A stretch of 13,869 nt of DNA, taken from positions 1-13,869 of the forward strand of contig JACMMR010000003.1 of assembly GCA_014378965.1 (NCBI GenBank). The letters are read 5' to 3'. The translations under genes were made by a program, and so were the position numbers. Below, in pieces: positions 6,569-13,194 of this stretch. The notes below the pieces were generated by a model. The model worked only from the letters and a program-made list of their open reading frames with translations, made no database searches and was not told the DNA's origin. How positions within the stretch are numbered: position 1 is the stretch's first letter; every line of letters begins with the position of its first letter. The DNA comes from Candidatus Parcubacteria bacterium. GTDB taxonomy: Bacteria; Patescibacteriota; Minisyncoccia; Phycocordibacterales; CAIZLB01.

Positions 6569-7279
6569 ATGAAAACAGAAACAAAAGTAATAATCGGAAT
6601 ATCATTATTTACCATCCTTATTTTTATAGGTGGTATTTATATGTTTAATGGAAAAGTAGCAAGTCAACAAGCAAATGGAGATTATTCTAAGTATATTGAG
6701 ACCGGCTTGAGTTTAGATATAGCAAAATTAAACCGACCTGAAAATCCAAAGATTGCAGGTCCAACTATGGGCACATCTACTGCCTCTTCTAGTCCTATTC
6801 ATATAACAGAATTCTTAGATTATGAATGTCCTGCATGTGCATTACAAGGTGAGGCGTTGACTAAACAACTTTTGGCTAAATACGGTAGTCGTATAACTAT
6901 TACCAGAAAGATATTCCCTATCCATGGACAGCCTTCTATCGATGTAGGACGTATTGTATTAGCTTCACAAATATTTGGGGGTGAGGTCTATCAAAACCTA
7001 CATATGAAAGTTTTTGAAACTCAAGGCAAATGGGAAATTCTGGGTAAGAAAGATAGAGATGAATTCATTAAAAAATTGATTGTTGATTTGGGGGTAGATT
7101 ACGATAAGTTATATGCAGAATCCATAAATAAAAAATATGACGATCAAATAGCAAAAGATAAACAAGATGCAAGTGATTTAGGTATAAAAGCAACTCCTTC
7201 GTTTATTATTGAAAATCATACTCGTATTACAGGAGGTCTTCCACTTGAGACTGTTGTGAAATATATTGACATTAAGTAG
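6569..7279 (+). CDS. Membrane-anchored DsbA/BdbD-like thiol oxidase
   Basis: This 236-residue extracytoplasmic thioredoxin-fold protein should introduce disulfides into exported proteins and be reoxidised by the DsbB encoded one base upstream. Residues 7-27 form a hydrophobic N-terminal anchor, and no lipobox Cys is seen. A linker rich in Ser, Thr and Pro leads to the thioredoxin domain (DsbA/Thioredoxin_4 type, from about residue 77). The active site is CPAC (87-90) within FLDYECPACALQ, an inserted helical region follows, and the cis-Pro loop TP is at 209-210. No other Cys is present outside the active site, which fits an oxidase. An isomerase role is less likely because there is no dimerisation domain. 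Confidence 0.92.
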   Translation: MKTETKVIIGISLFTILIFIGGIYMFNGKVASQQANGDYSKYIETGLSLDIAKLNRPENPKIAGPTMGTSTASSSPIHITEFLDYECPACALQGEALTKQLLAKYGSRITITRKIFPIHGQPSIDVGRIVLASQIFGGEVYQNLHMKVFETQGKWEILGKKDRDEFIKKLIVDLGVDYDKLYAESINKKYDDQIAKDKQDASDLGIKATPSFIIENHTRITGGLPLETVVKYIDIK

Positions 7280-7316
7280 CTTTGGGTGTTATAAATAAAT
7301 TCAGAAAGGATGCAGT

Positions 7317-7505
7317 ATGATATCAAGAACATTACCAAAAGATTACCGATCTTGGGCCGAGTACAATACATATCTCGAAAACTTTTTCCGAAACTTAAGG
7401 GAAAAATTGAATCAAGATATTGAATACAGAAACCCTTCCACTTCTACTAAAACAAAATCAGAAACTTATCCTAAAACTCACCTCGGTGTTTATCTTGAGG
7501 ATTAA
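7317..7505 (+). CDS. Hypothetical 62-residue protein
   Basis: I do not recognise this small soluble protein. It is polar and rich in Tyr, Asn, Lys and Thr. A predicted helical, aromatic-rich N-terminal half (residues 10-37) is followed by a Ser/Thr/Lys-rich linker. There is no signal peptide or membrane helix. It is one of very few genes here with a clear ribosome binding site: AAAGGA at 7305-7310, with the GG pair seven bases from the ATG. It lies 37 bases after the DsbA-like gene and directly before a strong terminator, so it is probably the last gene of the dsbB-dsbA transcript. Coding status is well supported by the ribosome binding site and position; no function can be given. Confidence 0.75.
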   Translation: MISRTLPKDYRSWAEYNTYLENFFRNLREKLNQDIEYRNPSTSTKTKSETYPKTHLGVYLED

Positions 7506-7540
7506 AAAAAGGGGCCCATCTAATGGGTCCCGATTTTTTT
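7504..7540. terminator. Bidirectional terminator
   Basis: GGGGCCCAT 7511-7519 pairs with ATGGGTCCC 7523-7531 (nine pairs, one G-U) around a CTA loop. A seven-A run precedes it and a seven-T run (7534-7540) follows, so it can end both the dsb transcript (+) and the asnB transcript (-). Confidence 0.92.
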
Positions 7541-7554
7541 AGTCATTATATTGA

Positions 7555-7854
7555 CTAAGCTCCTTTTATAGAACGATATATCGCCACAATATCCTGCCAC
7601 ACCAATATCAACATCTCTTTTGTATAACCAATAAACTCCTTAACCCAGCCTTTCGCCAAAAAACCATTGATATCTATATTTAAAAAACGTAATAAGATTA
7701 ATGCCACTAAGATAATAACAATTAATTCTAAAAATCCTCCTTGCGCGCCATTTTTTGCCTTGGCAAAATAGAAGTGCGCTTGTGGTAACTTGTTTTGCCT
7801 TGGCAAAATAGAAGTACCTTTGTGGTGTTGATTTTTATGATTATTTTTCATCAT
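7555..7854 (-). CDS. Small single-pass membrane protein with repeat-derived N-terminus
   Basis: This is a 99-residue unknown protein. Residues 1-40 are hydrophilic, rich in His, Lys and Asn. One hydrophobic helix at about 41-58 (FLELIVIILVALILLRF) is followed by an amphipathic C-terminal half containing Trp and Lys. Its ATG (7854) overlaps the last codons of asnB by 14 bases, so translation is probably coupled. Most of the N-terminal coding region is a tandem repeat (7753-7826) with a 40-base period. Because 40 is not a multiple of three, the same DNA is read in two frames, as TSILPRQNK and then HFYFAKAKN. The conserved part may begin only near residue 37 (AQGGFLELI), so the start is uncertain. 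Coding is likely; function is unknown. Confidence 0.65.
   Translation of the reverse strand: MMKNNHKNQHHKGTSILPRQNKLPQAHFYFAKAKNGAQGGFLELIVIILVALILLRFLNIDINGFLAKGWVKEFIGYTKEMLILVWQDIVAIYRSIKGA
7753..7826. repeat. Tandem copies of a palindrome-containing repeat
   Basis: Two 34-base units, 7753-7786 and 7793-7826, match at 31 of 34 positions with a 40-base period. Each contains the near-perfect palindrome TTTTGCC-TT-GGCAAAA followed by TAGAAGT. A third, partial copy lies at 959-977, about 6.8 kb away in the same orientation. Confidence 0.85.
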
Positions 7855-9736
7855 ATATAAAAGTATTATACCATAGGGCAGCCATTAATAAAGTAAAGAT
7901 TCGACGAGCGATAAATTTATCATTTAAGTTTGATTTTGTAAATAATTGATTTATGTATTCAATATTACAAATCTCTTGAATCAACTTATTTTCTAAAATA
8001 AGACTCTGTACTTTTTCACTATCCTTCTTAAGCCAGATATGCCAAGGAGTTGGAAAACCAAGTTTCGGTCTTTTATTTGTTTTTGCTGGCATATCTTGAG
8101 CGAAGGCGTCTCTTAAGATAAATTTTGTGGTCCCATTTTTATATTTCCAGGCATCAATAAGTCCAGTAGCAACATCAGAAACTTTTGTATCAAGAAATGG
8201 TACTCGAAGCTCAAGAGAATTAGCCATTGTCATTTTATCAGCTTTTTGTAAAATATCCCCCCTCATCCAGTTGTGAATATCAACAAATTGCATATATTCT
8301 GATTCCGAAAGTTTTGATACATCTTGATCTTGTAGATCAAGGGTTGATGTCAAGTCTTGACGCATATAGTTTTTGAAAAGTTTTTCTTTTTCTTTTTCTT
8401 TGAAAATGTTGGCATTGCCGATATAACGAGACCTGACTGATGTAAGTGCCCGATTTAAATATGAAACTCCTGGAAATCTCACAAAAACCGGAAATTGTAT
8501 AACAGTAAAATTTACAATACCCAGCAACGGATATAAAAATATAGTTTTAAACCATTGCGGCTGTCGGCTTATAAGTTGTATATATTTGTTGTGAGGCTCT
8601 TGATAAATACCATACCCTCCAAATAATTCATCTGCTCCTTCGCCGGACATGACAACCTTTACATCTTTTACCACTTCTTTTGACAACAAAAAAAGAGATA
8701 TTGCTGAAGGATCAGCTATTGGCTCATCAAAATGCCAGATGCATTTTTTTAATGATTCGAAATAGTCTTCAAAAGTAACGGTAATTTCTGTGTGGTCAGA
8801 TTTTATAAATTTAGCAAACTCTTTAACATCTTTTATTTCTGAATCCAAATCTTTAAAACCTATTGTATATGTTTTAAGATTCTTACCCTGCTCTTTCATT
8901 ATTCTTTGTGCAAGTAGTGCAATAATTGATGAGTCTACTCCAGAAGACAAGAATGATGCAACAGGTACGTCAGCTATCATATGGTGTCGAACAGAATCGT
9001 GTAAAGCTTTTTTGACATTTATCTTCGATGTTTCGTAATCAGTATCTCTTTCTTCCTTAAAATTCCATTGCCAATATTTTTCTATTGAGTATCCCCCAGT
9101 TGTAAGATCGATAGTGAGTGAGTGCCCAGGTGCCAGCTTAAATATATTTTTAAAAAATGTTTCAGCATTTGGATTGTATTGAAAAGAAACATAATCATAA
9201 ATGAATGAAGTGTTTACTTCTCTTTTGATATTTTTGTCGACGAGAATTGATTTTATCTCAGATGCAAAACTTGTTATTTTATTATTTTCTAAATGATAAT
9301 ATAATGGCTTAATTCCAAAATGATCTCGAACAATAAATAATTTATTTTTTCTTTTATCATGTATTGAGAAAGCAAACATTCCACGAAGTTTTTTAGGGAG
9401 TTCTGTTCCCCATTCTTCATACCCATGAACTAAAACCTCAGTATCAGAGTGAGTTTTAAAAATGTGGTTTTTATTTTCAAGTTCTTTTCGGAGTTCGAGA
9501 TGGTTGTAGATCTCACCGTTGAATACCACTGTAACGGTTTGGTCTTCGTTTGAGATAGGTTGCTTTCCAGCCGCGATGTCAATAATAGAAAGTCGACGCA
9601 TACCCATAGAAAATCCTTCAGCAAAAAACATTCCTTCGTCATCTGGTCCGCGATGAATGATGCAGTCAAGAGACTTCTTGAGGAGGTCCCGGTCTTGTAT
9701 CATTTTATAGTTTATGAATCCAGATATTCCACACAT
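7841..9736 (-). CDS. asnB: Asparagine synthase, glutamine-hydrolysing
   Basis: This 631-residue enzyme makes asparagine from aspartate, ATP and glutamine-derived ammonia. The N-terminal class II glutaminase domain has Cys2 as nucleophile (start MCGISGF), with RRLSIID (47-53), NGEIYNH (73-79) and SDTE (97-100). The synthetase domain has the pyrophosphate loop SSGVDSS (264-270), where the usual second Gly is Ser, then GEGADELFGGY and RVPFLDTKV. The length matches the long AsnB branch. A related role in amidotransfer during cell-surface polymer synthesis is possible, as for several AsnB paralogues, but nothing nearby supports it. The promoter TGC TAAAAT lies 3 bases from the start. The membrane protein gene overlaps its 3' end. 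Confidence 0.95.
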   Translation of the reverse strand: MCGISGFINYKMIQDRDLLKKSLDCIIHRGPDDEGMFFAEGFSMGMRRLSIIDIAAGKQPISNEDQTVTVVFNGEIYNHLELRKELENKNHIFKTHSDTEVLVHGYEEWGTELPKKLRGMFAFSIHDKRKNKLFIVRDHFGIKPLYYHLENNKITSFASEIKSILVDKNIKREVNTSFIYDYVSFQYNPNAETFFKNIFKLAPGHSLTIDLTTGGYSIEKYWQWNFKEERDTDYETSKINVKKALHDSVRHHMIADVPVASFLSSGVDSSIIALLAQRIMKEQGKNLKTYTIGFKDLDSEIKDVKEFAKFIKSDHTEITVTFEDYFESLKKCIWHFDEPIADPSAISLFLLSKEVVKDVKVVMSGEGADELFGGYGIYQEPHNKYIQLISRQPQWFKTIFLYPLLGIVNFTVIQFPVFVRFPGVSYLNRALTSVRSRYIGNANIFKEKEKEKLFKNYMRQDLTSTLDLQDQDVSKLSESEYMQFVDIHNWMRGDILQKADKMTMANSLELRVPFLDTKVSDVATGLIDAWKYKNGTTKFILRDAFAQDMPAKTNKRPKLGFPTPWHIWLKKDSEKVQSLILENKLIQEICNIEYINQLFTKSNLNDKFIARRIFTLLMAALWYNTFIYDEK

Positions 9737-9745
9737 ATACAGGCT

Positions 9746-9754
9746 ATTTTAGCA
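9746..9754 (-). promoter_or_regulatory. Extended -10 promoter of asnB
   Basis: On the minus strand TGC TAAAAT (9754-9746) gives a start at 9739, three bases before the asnB ATG (9736). No clear -35 box is seen. It faces away from the promoter at 9777-9805. Confidence 0.55.
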
Positions 9755-9776
9755 TGTTTTTAAAGGTTATTTTCTG

Positions 9777-9805
9777 TTGACAATATGGCAAATAATATGT
9801 AAATT
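9777..9805 (+). promoter_or_regulatory. Promoter and folded leader of the 9893 gene
   Basis: A perfect TTGACA (9777-9782), a 17-base spacer and TAAATT (9800-9805) predict a start at 9812. The roughly 80-base leader that follows begins with a hairpin, CAACC 9814-9818 with GGTTG 9824-9828, and has a second possible stem, TGC 9829-9831 with GCA 9849-9851. The leader has no Shine-Dalgarno sequence. Confidence 0.6.
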
Positions 9806-9892
9806 TAACAAATCAACCGTTATGGTTGTGCTTCGCGAGTCAGGTGACGCACGATGCTTGAGAGAACATTATAACCAATAGAAAATGACGTT

Positions 9893-10285
9893 ATGTCAGA
9901 AGAACAAAAATTGAGAGCGTGGACCATTACTGATGGTCCTCCGTATGAAAAATTCGTTGTAAGATCAAATGTACTTGCACCAGATGGCGAGAGACATTCA
10001 GTTGTTTTTGAAATCGAACGAGATCAAGAAAGCGACAAAAAACCGATGGTGGTAAACATTACTGGTCTGACAAGGCACCCAGCAGATATTTATGGGGGAA
10101 TTTTCTTCTTTACCGGTGAATATTTGGATGAAGGGCAAGGGCCTGAAAGTAAGAGAATGTACCTTATTGGATCTTACAGTCCAAATAGGAGAAGGGGTTA
10201 CTTTCACATCCTTACAAAAGGTGAAATCCTTCAAAATCAACTTGCCTCCTTGATGTTCGGCTTTACAATGCAACAACCTTCGTAA
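9893..10285 (+). CDS. Hypothetical 130-residue soluble protein
   Basis: I do not recognise this protein. It starts at ATG 9893 and ends at TAA 10283-10285. The predicted character is mostly beta strand (for example EKFVVRSNVLA, HSVVFEIE, MYLIGSY, GYFHILTKG), with no Cys, no signal peptide and no membrane helix. This suggests a compact cytoplasmic beta-sandwich or barrel domain. It has its own sigma70-like promoter and an unusually long, hairpin-containing leader for this window. A GC-rich hairpin follows the stop, so it is probably a single-gene unit, and its codon use looks like that of its neighbours. Coding is well supported by composition and flanking signals, but I cannot offer a function. 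Confidence 0.8.
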   Translation: MSEEQKLRAWTITDGPPYEKFVVRSNVLAPDGERHSVVFEIERDQESDKKPMVVNITGLTRHPADIYGGIFFFTGEYLDEGQGPESKRMYLIGSYSPNRRRGYFHILTKGEILQNQLASLMFGFTMQQPS

Positions 10286-10293
10286 ATTTCCAT

Positions 10294-10317
10294 CCGTCGC
10301 CTTACCCAGGGCGGCGG
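10294..10317 (+). terminator. GC-rich hairpin after the 9893 gene
   Basis: CCGTCGCC 10294-10301 pairs over eight positions (one G-U) with GGCGGCGG 10310-10317 around an eight-base loop. Only a weak T-rich stretch follows, so termination may be incomplete. It could also act as a 3' mRNA stabiliser. Confidence 0.65.
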
Positions 10318-10370
10318 TAATTTATTACATCATATGTAATATAAATCAATTTCAAACGTATTATTATATG

Positions 10371-10514
10371 TCTGAATAATTAATAAATGGGGGTGCGGAA
10401 TCTTACACAGGACAATACTAACTTTACGCAGTGGTGTGCATACCCTTGATAAAGCTCTTGGAAGCGATCGAAATGCAACGAAACCGAGTTGTCCATCCCC
10501 ATTTGTTAATTATT
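10371..10514 (+). ncRNA. Candidate structured RNA D (21-bp closing stem)
   Basis: The ends 10375-10395 and 10494-10514 pair over 21 positions with two G-U pairs (AATAATTAA, AAATGGGG and GTG against CAT, CCCCATTT and TTAATTATT). Inside, GGACAA 10410-10415 can pair with TTGTCC 10489-10494, CTTTA with TAAAG (about 10421-10453), and CTTGG with CCGAG (about 10457-10487). Together these make a multi-branched fold. A TATTAT at 10359-10364 would start transcription at 10371, just before the stem, although no -35 box is clear. There is no T-run terminator at its end, so it may continue into RNA E. It could instead be a small inverted-repeat element. I recognise no known RNA core. Confidence 0.5.
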
Positions 10515-10541
10515 TGACAACAAAATATATTTTGATAAAAT
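10514..10541 (+). promoter_or_regulatory. Promoter of candidate RNA E
   Basis: TTGACA (10514-10519), a 16-base spacer and TAAAAT (10536-10541) predict a start at 10548. The -35 box begins at the last base of RNA D's closing stem. Confidence 0.7.
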
Positions 10542-10547
10542 AAACTA

Positions 10548-10706
10548 CGTAATCTGAAGGACAGAAAATAACCAATCGGCTTGCTGCGGACATAGCTTTA
10601 CAGCTTTGTACTTATGGATGAAATACACTCATTGGTTTAAATCGATGAACGCGCCGTCATCCCAGATTATATCTAAATTCACTACTCATTACTGGGTAGT
10701 GTTTTT
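10548..10706 (+). ncRNA. Candidate structured small RNA E
   Basis: This RNA of about 159 bases has a clear promoter, closing stem and terminator. TAATCTG 10550-10556 pairs with CAGATTA 10663-10669, starting two bases after the predicted +1. Within it, AACCAAT 10570-10576 pairs with ATTGGTT 10631-10637 and GATGA 10644-10648 pairs with TCATC 10657-10661, making a three-way junction. A small TACA/TGTA hairpin (10599-10610) lies inside the second stem. A terminator follows at 10680-10706. There is no sizeable frame. The 3' end is antisense to the last codons of the convergent gene at 10689. It does not match SRP, 6S, tmRNA or RNase P RNA by eye. Confidence 0.6.
10680..10706 (+). terminator. Intrinsic terminator of RNA E
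   Basis: CACTAC 10680-10685 pairs with GTAGTG 10696-10701, followed by five T and a further T-rich stretch. On the minus strand no T-run follows, so it is directional. Confidence 0.75.
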
Positions 10707-11030
10707 AGTTTTCTTATAATGCATCGTGACTATTTCAAAATGACCACCGACTAATTCCAAAACTATCCTAACTGAAGGTCTAATAGGATGTAAAAAATCT
10801 TTGGTATAATAAAGTCTTTTATCAATCTTTTGAAAAAATTCACAGTTGTGTAAAGTATTTTCTATGTTATCTATAATAAAATATAGTCGTTCCAAAATGT
10901 AGCCTTCATTATAAGTAACCAATTCTTCCGATCGACTTTCTACAAAATGTTTTAATGCTCTCTTGGAAATATATACTCTCTTACCTTCCAAATCACAGGC
11001 AAATATCAATTCTAAAAAATCAGCAATCAA
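10689..11030 (-). CDS. Hypothetical small protein, start uncertain
   Basis: From the first conventional start (TTG 11030) this is 113 residues and unnamed. Notable segments are KRVYISKRALKHFVESR and, near the end, HPIRPSVRIVLEL and EIVTMHYKK. The pattern of basic and His residues with alternating strands faintly recalls RelE/BECR-fold RNases, a weak guess. The frame stays open and protein-like for 22 codons further upstream, including LIDEYFHLPKGEL, to a TGA at 11099-11097, but has no ATG, GTG or TTG there. An extended -10 box (TGG TAATAT, 11111-11103) predicts transcription starting at 11096, the first base of an ATC codon. The true product may therefore be 135 residues with an unusual start, or the gene may have lost its start codon. 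It lies between dnaK and RNA E. Confidence 0.65.
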   Translation of the reverse strand: MIADFLELIFACDLEGKRVYISKRALKHFVESRSEELVTYNEGYILERLYFIIDNIENTLHNCEFFQKIDKRLYYTKDFLHPIRPSVRIVLELVGGHFEIVTMHYKKTKNTTQ

Positions 11031-11102
11031 TTCGCCTTTAGGTAGATGAAAGTATTCATCTATTAGATTTTTAATTGTGGTTATATTTTTGGTGATTCAA
11101 AA

Positions 11103-11111
11103 ATATTACCA
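11103..11111 (-). promoter_or_regulatory. Extended -10 promoter of the 10689 gene
   Basis: On the minus strand TGG TAATAT (11111-11103) closely resembles the TGG TATTAT of the 4393 gene. It predicts +1 at 11096, the first sense codon (ATC) of the open frame. Confidence 0.45.
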
Positions 11112-11143
11112 AAGACTATATAAAGTTCTCATAAAGAAACGAT

Positions 11144-11181
11144 AAAAAACTGACCACGGAATTACCTTTAGTCAGCTTTTT
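11144..11181. terminator. Terminator after dnaK
   Basis: CTGAC pairs with GTCAG (11150-11154 and 11171-11175) around a 16-base loop. On the minus strand six T follow (11149-11144), suiting dnaK. On the plus strand a C and five T follow (11177-11181), so it may work both ways. Confidence 0.7.
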
Positions 11182-11204
11182 ATTCTATGATTTATAAATA
11201 TTAT

Positions 11205-13100
11205 TTACTCCTTAACCTCCGCATCCTTCACTTCACCTTCAGGAGATGTTCCTTCCTCTGGTTGTGCACCCCCTGTCGCACCAGCTGCATTCTCAGGATT
11301 TGCTTTTGAAATCTCATCGTGAACTTTTGCTAATTCCATTGATAATGCATCTGTATCAGTTTTTATCATATTCATATCATCTTTATCTTTTGATAGTCTT
11401 AAAGCGCCTATTTTAGTCTCTACAGCGGCTACAAGTTCTGCACTTAACTTATCCTTATTTTCCCTTAAACTCTTCTCTGCTGTGTATATAGCTTGATCTG
11501 CAGTGTTTCGTACCTCGATCAACTCTTTCTTTTTCTTATCCTCACCCTCATGAGCTTCAGCTTCTTTTTTCATACGCTCTATATCGTCTTTTGATAAACC
11601 TGTTGAGGCTTCTATTCTGATAGTGTTTTCTTTTCCTGAAGCTTTATCTTTCGCTTTTACGTTTAATATACCATTGGCATCAACGTCAAATGTAACTTCA
11701 ACCTGTGGAATACCCCTTGGTGCTGGTGGAATACCATCAAGAACAAAACGCCCAAGAGATTTGTTGTCACCTGCCATTGCCCTTTCCCCTTGAACAACAT
11801 GAATCTCAGTTGATGTTTGATTATCGGCAGCAGTTGAGAATACTTGAGAACGAGATGTTGGAATAGTTGTATTTCTTTCAATAAGATGAGTTGCAACTCC
11901 TCCCATAGTTTCAATACCAAGAGAAAGTGGAATAACATCAAGCAAAAGTATATCTTTTACATCACCACCTAGGATTCCTCCTTGAACAGCAGCACCAAGT
12001 GCTACCACTTCATCAGGGTTGATAGATTGATTTGGCTCTCGTCCAAATAATTCTTTAACTGCCTCTTTAATCTTTGGCATACGAGTTTGTCCACCAACCA
12101 TAATCACCTCTTGAATATCAGCAATCTTGTAAGGTGAGGCCTCGATCGCTCTTTTTGTGATTTGTATAGCACGAGTGATGAACTCGTCGGCAATCTCTTC
12201 AAGTTTTGCTCGACTCATTTTGAGTACAAGGTGTTTTGGCCCAGATGCATCAGATGTAATGAAAGGAATATTGATCTCTGTGTCCACAGCTGATGATAAT
12301 TCTATCTTTGCCTTCTCTGCCGCCTCATCTAGACGTTGCAATGCTAATGCATCACTTCGAACATCGATACCTGATTCCTTTTTAAATTCATCTGCAATCC
12401 AGTGAATGATCTTTTGATCTATGTCTTTACCACCCAAGTGTGCATCTCCATCAGTTGATTTTACTTCAACGATGTCAGCTCCAACTTCAAGAATAGAAAT
12501 ATCAAATGTTCCACCTCCAAAATCAAACACAGCAATCTTCTCATCTGCCTTTTTATTAAATCCATATGCAAGTGCGGCTGCAGTCGGCTCGTTGATGATT
12601 CTTTTCACATCAAGTCCTGCAATACGACCAGCGTCTTTTGTTGCCTGTCTTTGTGCATCATTGAAATAGGCAGGTACAGTGATAACTGCTTCTGTGATCT
12701 TCTCACCGATTCTTGCTTCTGCGTCATTTTTCAACTTTGTTAAAATCATCGCAGAAACCTCTTCCGGCGTATATGTCTTTTCAGCCATCATAATACCTAC
12801 TCCATTTGTATCAGTTTTTACGATCTCAAACGGAACAGTGCCTTTATCTTTTTGAACATTGTTCTCGTCAAAAGAGTGACCAATAAATCTTTTGATACCG
12901 AACACAGTATTTTTAGGGTTTGTTACACCTTGTCTTTTTGCCAATAGTCCAACAAGTCTTTCACCTGTTTTAGATATAGCAACAATAGACGGTGTTGTAC
13001 GAGCACCCTCTGCATTTTCTAATATTTTTGGCTCACCTACCTCCATGATAGCGACAGCTGAGTTTGTTGTTCCTAAATCGATTCCTAGTATTTTTGCCAT
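11205..13100 (-). CDS. dnaK: Molecular chaperone DnaK (Hsp70)
   Basis: This 631-residue ATP-dependent chaperone binds exposed hydrophobic segments of unfolded proteins in cycles driven by DnaJ and GrpE. The nucleotide-binding domain shows GIDLGTTNS (6-14), VPAYFNDAQRQATKDAG (142-158), DFGGGTFD (193-200, with the regulatory Thr199), VGGQTRMP (335-342) and NPDEVVALGAAVQGG (361-375). The hydrophobic linker VKDILLLDV (381-389) joins the substrate-binding domain and helical lid. The tail is acidic and Gly/Glu-rich. The segment after residue 70 is of the long type found in Gram-negative DnaK. grpE lies 94 bases upstream on the same strand. No dnaJ or hrcA is in the window and no CIRCE element is seen. 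There is no Shine-Dalgarno sequence. Confidence 0.98.
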   Translation of the reverse strand: MAKILGIDLGTTNSAVAIMEVGEPKILENAEGARTTPSIVAISKTGERLVGLLAKRQGVTNPKNTVFGIKRFIGHSFDENNVQKDKGTVPFEIVKTDTNGVGIMMAEKTYTPEEVSAMILTKLKNDAEARIGEKITEAVITVPAYFNDAQRQATKDAGRIAGLDVKRIINEPTAAALAYGFNKKADEKIAVFDFGGGTFDISILEVGADIVEVKSTDGDAHLGGKDIDQKIIHWIADEFKKESGIDVRSDALALQRLDEAAEKAKIELSSAVDTEINIPFITSDASGPKHLVLKMSRAKLEEIADEFITRAIQITKRAIEASPYKIADIQEVIMVGGQTRMPKIKEAVKELFGREPNQSINPDEVVALGAAVQGGILGGDVKDILLLDVIPLSLGIETMGGVATHLIERNTTIPTSRSQVFSTAADNQTSTEIHVVQGERAMAGDNKSLGRFVLDGIPPAPRGIPQVEVTFDVDANGILNVKAKDKASGKENTIRIEASTGLSKDDIERMKKEAEAHEGEDKKKKELIEVRNTADQAIYTAEKSLRENKDKLSAELVAAVETKIGALRLSKDKDDMNMIKTDTDALSMELAKVHDEISKANPENAAGATGGAQPEEGTSPEGEVKDAEVKE

Positions 13101-13165
13101 AATTTATATATATTTTTTAGTTATTTATTAATAATTGATAATGATTAATAATGTTTGTACTCTCC

Positions 13166-13171
13166 ATTATA
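13166..13171 (-). promoter_or_regulatory. Possible dnaK promoter in the grpE-dnaK gap
   Basis: A perfect minus-strand TATAAT (13171-13166) would start a dnaK transcript near 13159, with a leader of about 59 bases. A TTGACA-like match lies too close upstream (seven bases) to act as its -35 box. The ATTAATAAT 9-mer is repeated at 13127-13135 and 13144-13152 inside that leader. Confidence 0.4.
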
Positions 13172-13194
13172 CACTAGCTGTCAAGTCAGAAAGT

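Noticed and set aside
7753..7826. Tandem repeat as a short CRISPR array
   Set aside because: There are only two units, the gap between them is 6 bases, and no cas genes are nearby.
10371..10706. RNase P or tmRNA gene, because a combined D plus E region would be about 336 bases
   Set aside because: The RNase P GAGGAAAGUCC core and the tmRNA 5' and T-arm consensus are absent on both strands.
11097..11099. TGA read as glycine, which would extend the 10689 gene (alternative code as in Gracilibacteria)
   Set aside because: None of the large genes contains an in-frame TGA, and the upstream frame meets a TAA within a few codons and gains no ATG.
13101..13194. Possible CIRCE or other heat-shock operator before dnaK
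   Set aside because: The repeat here is a direct ATTAATAAT duplication in AT-rich DNA, not the TTAGCACTC / GAGTGCTAA inverted repeat.
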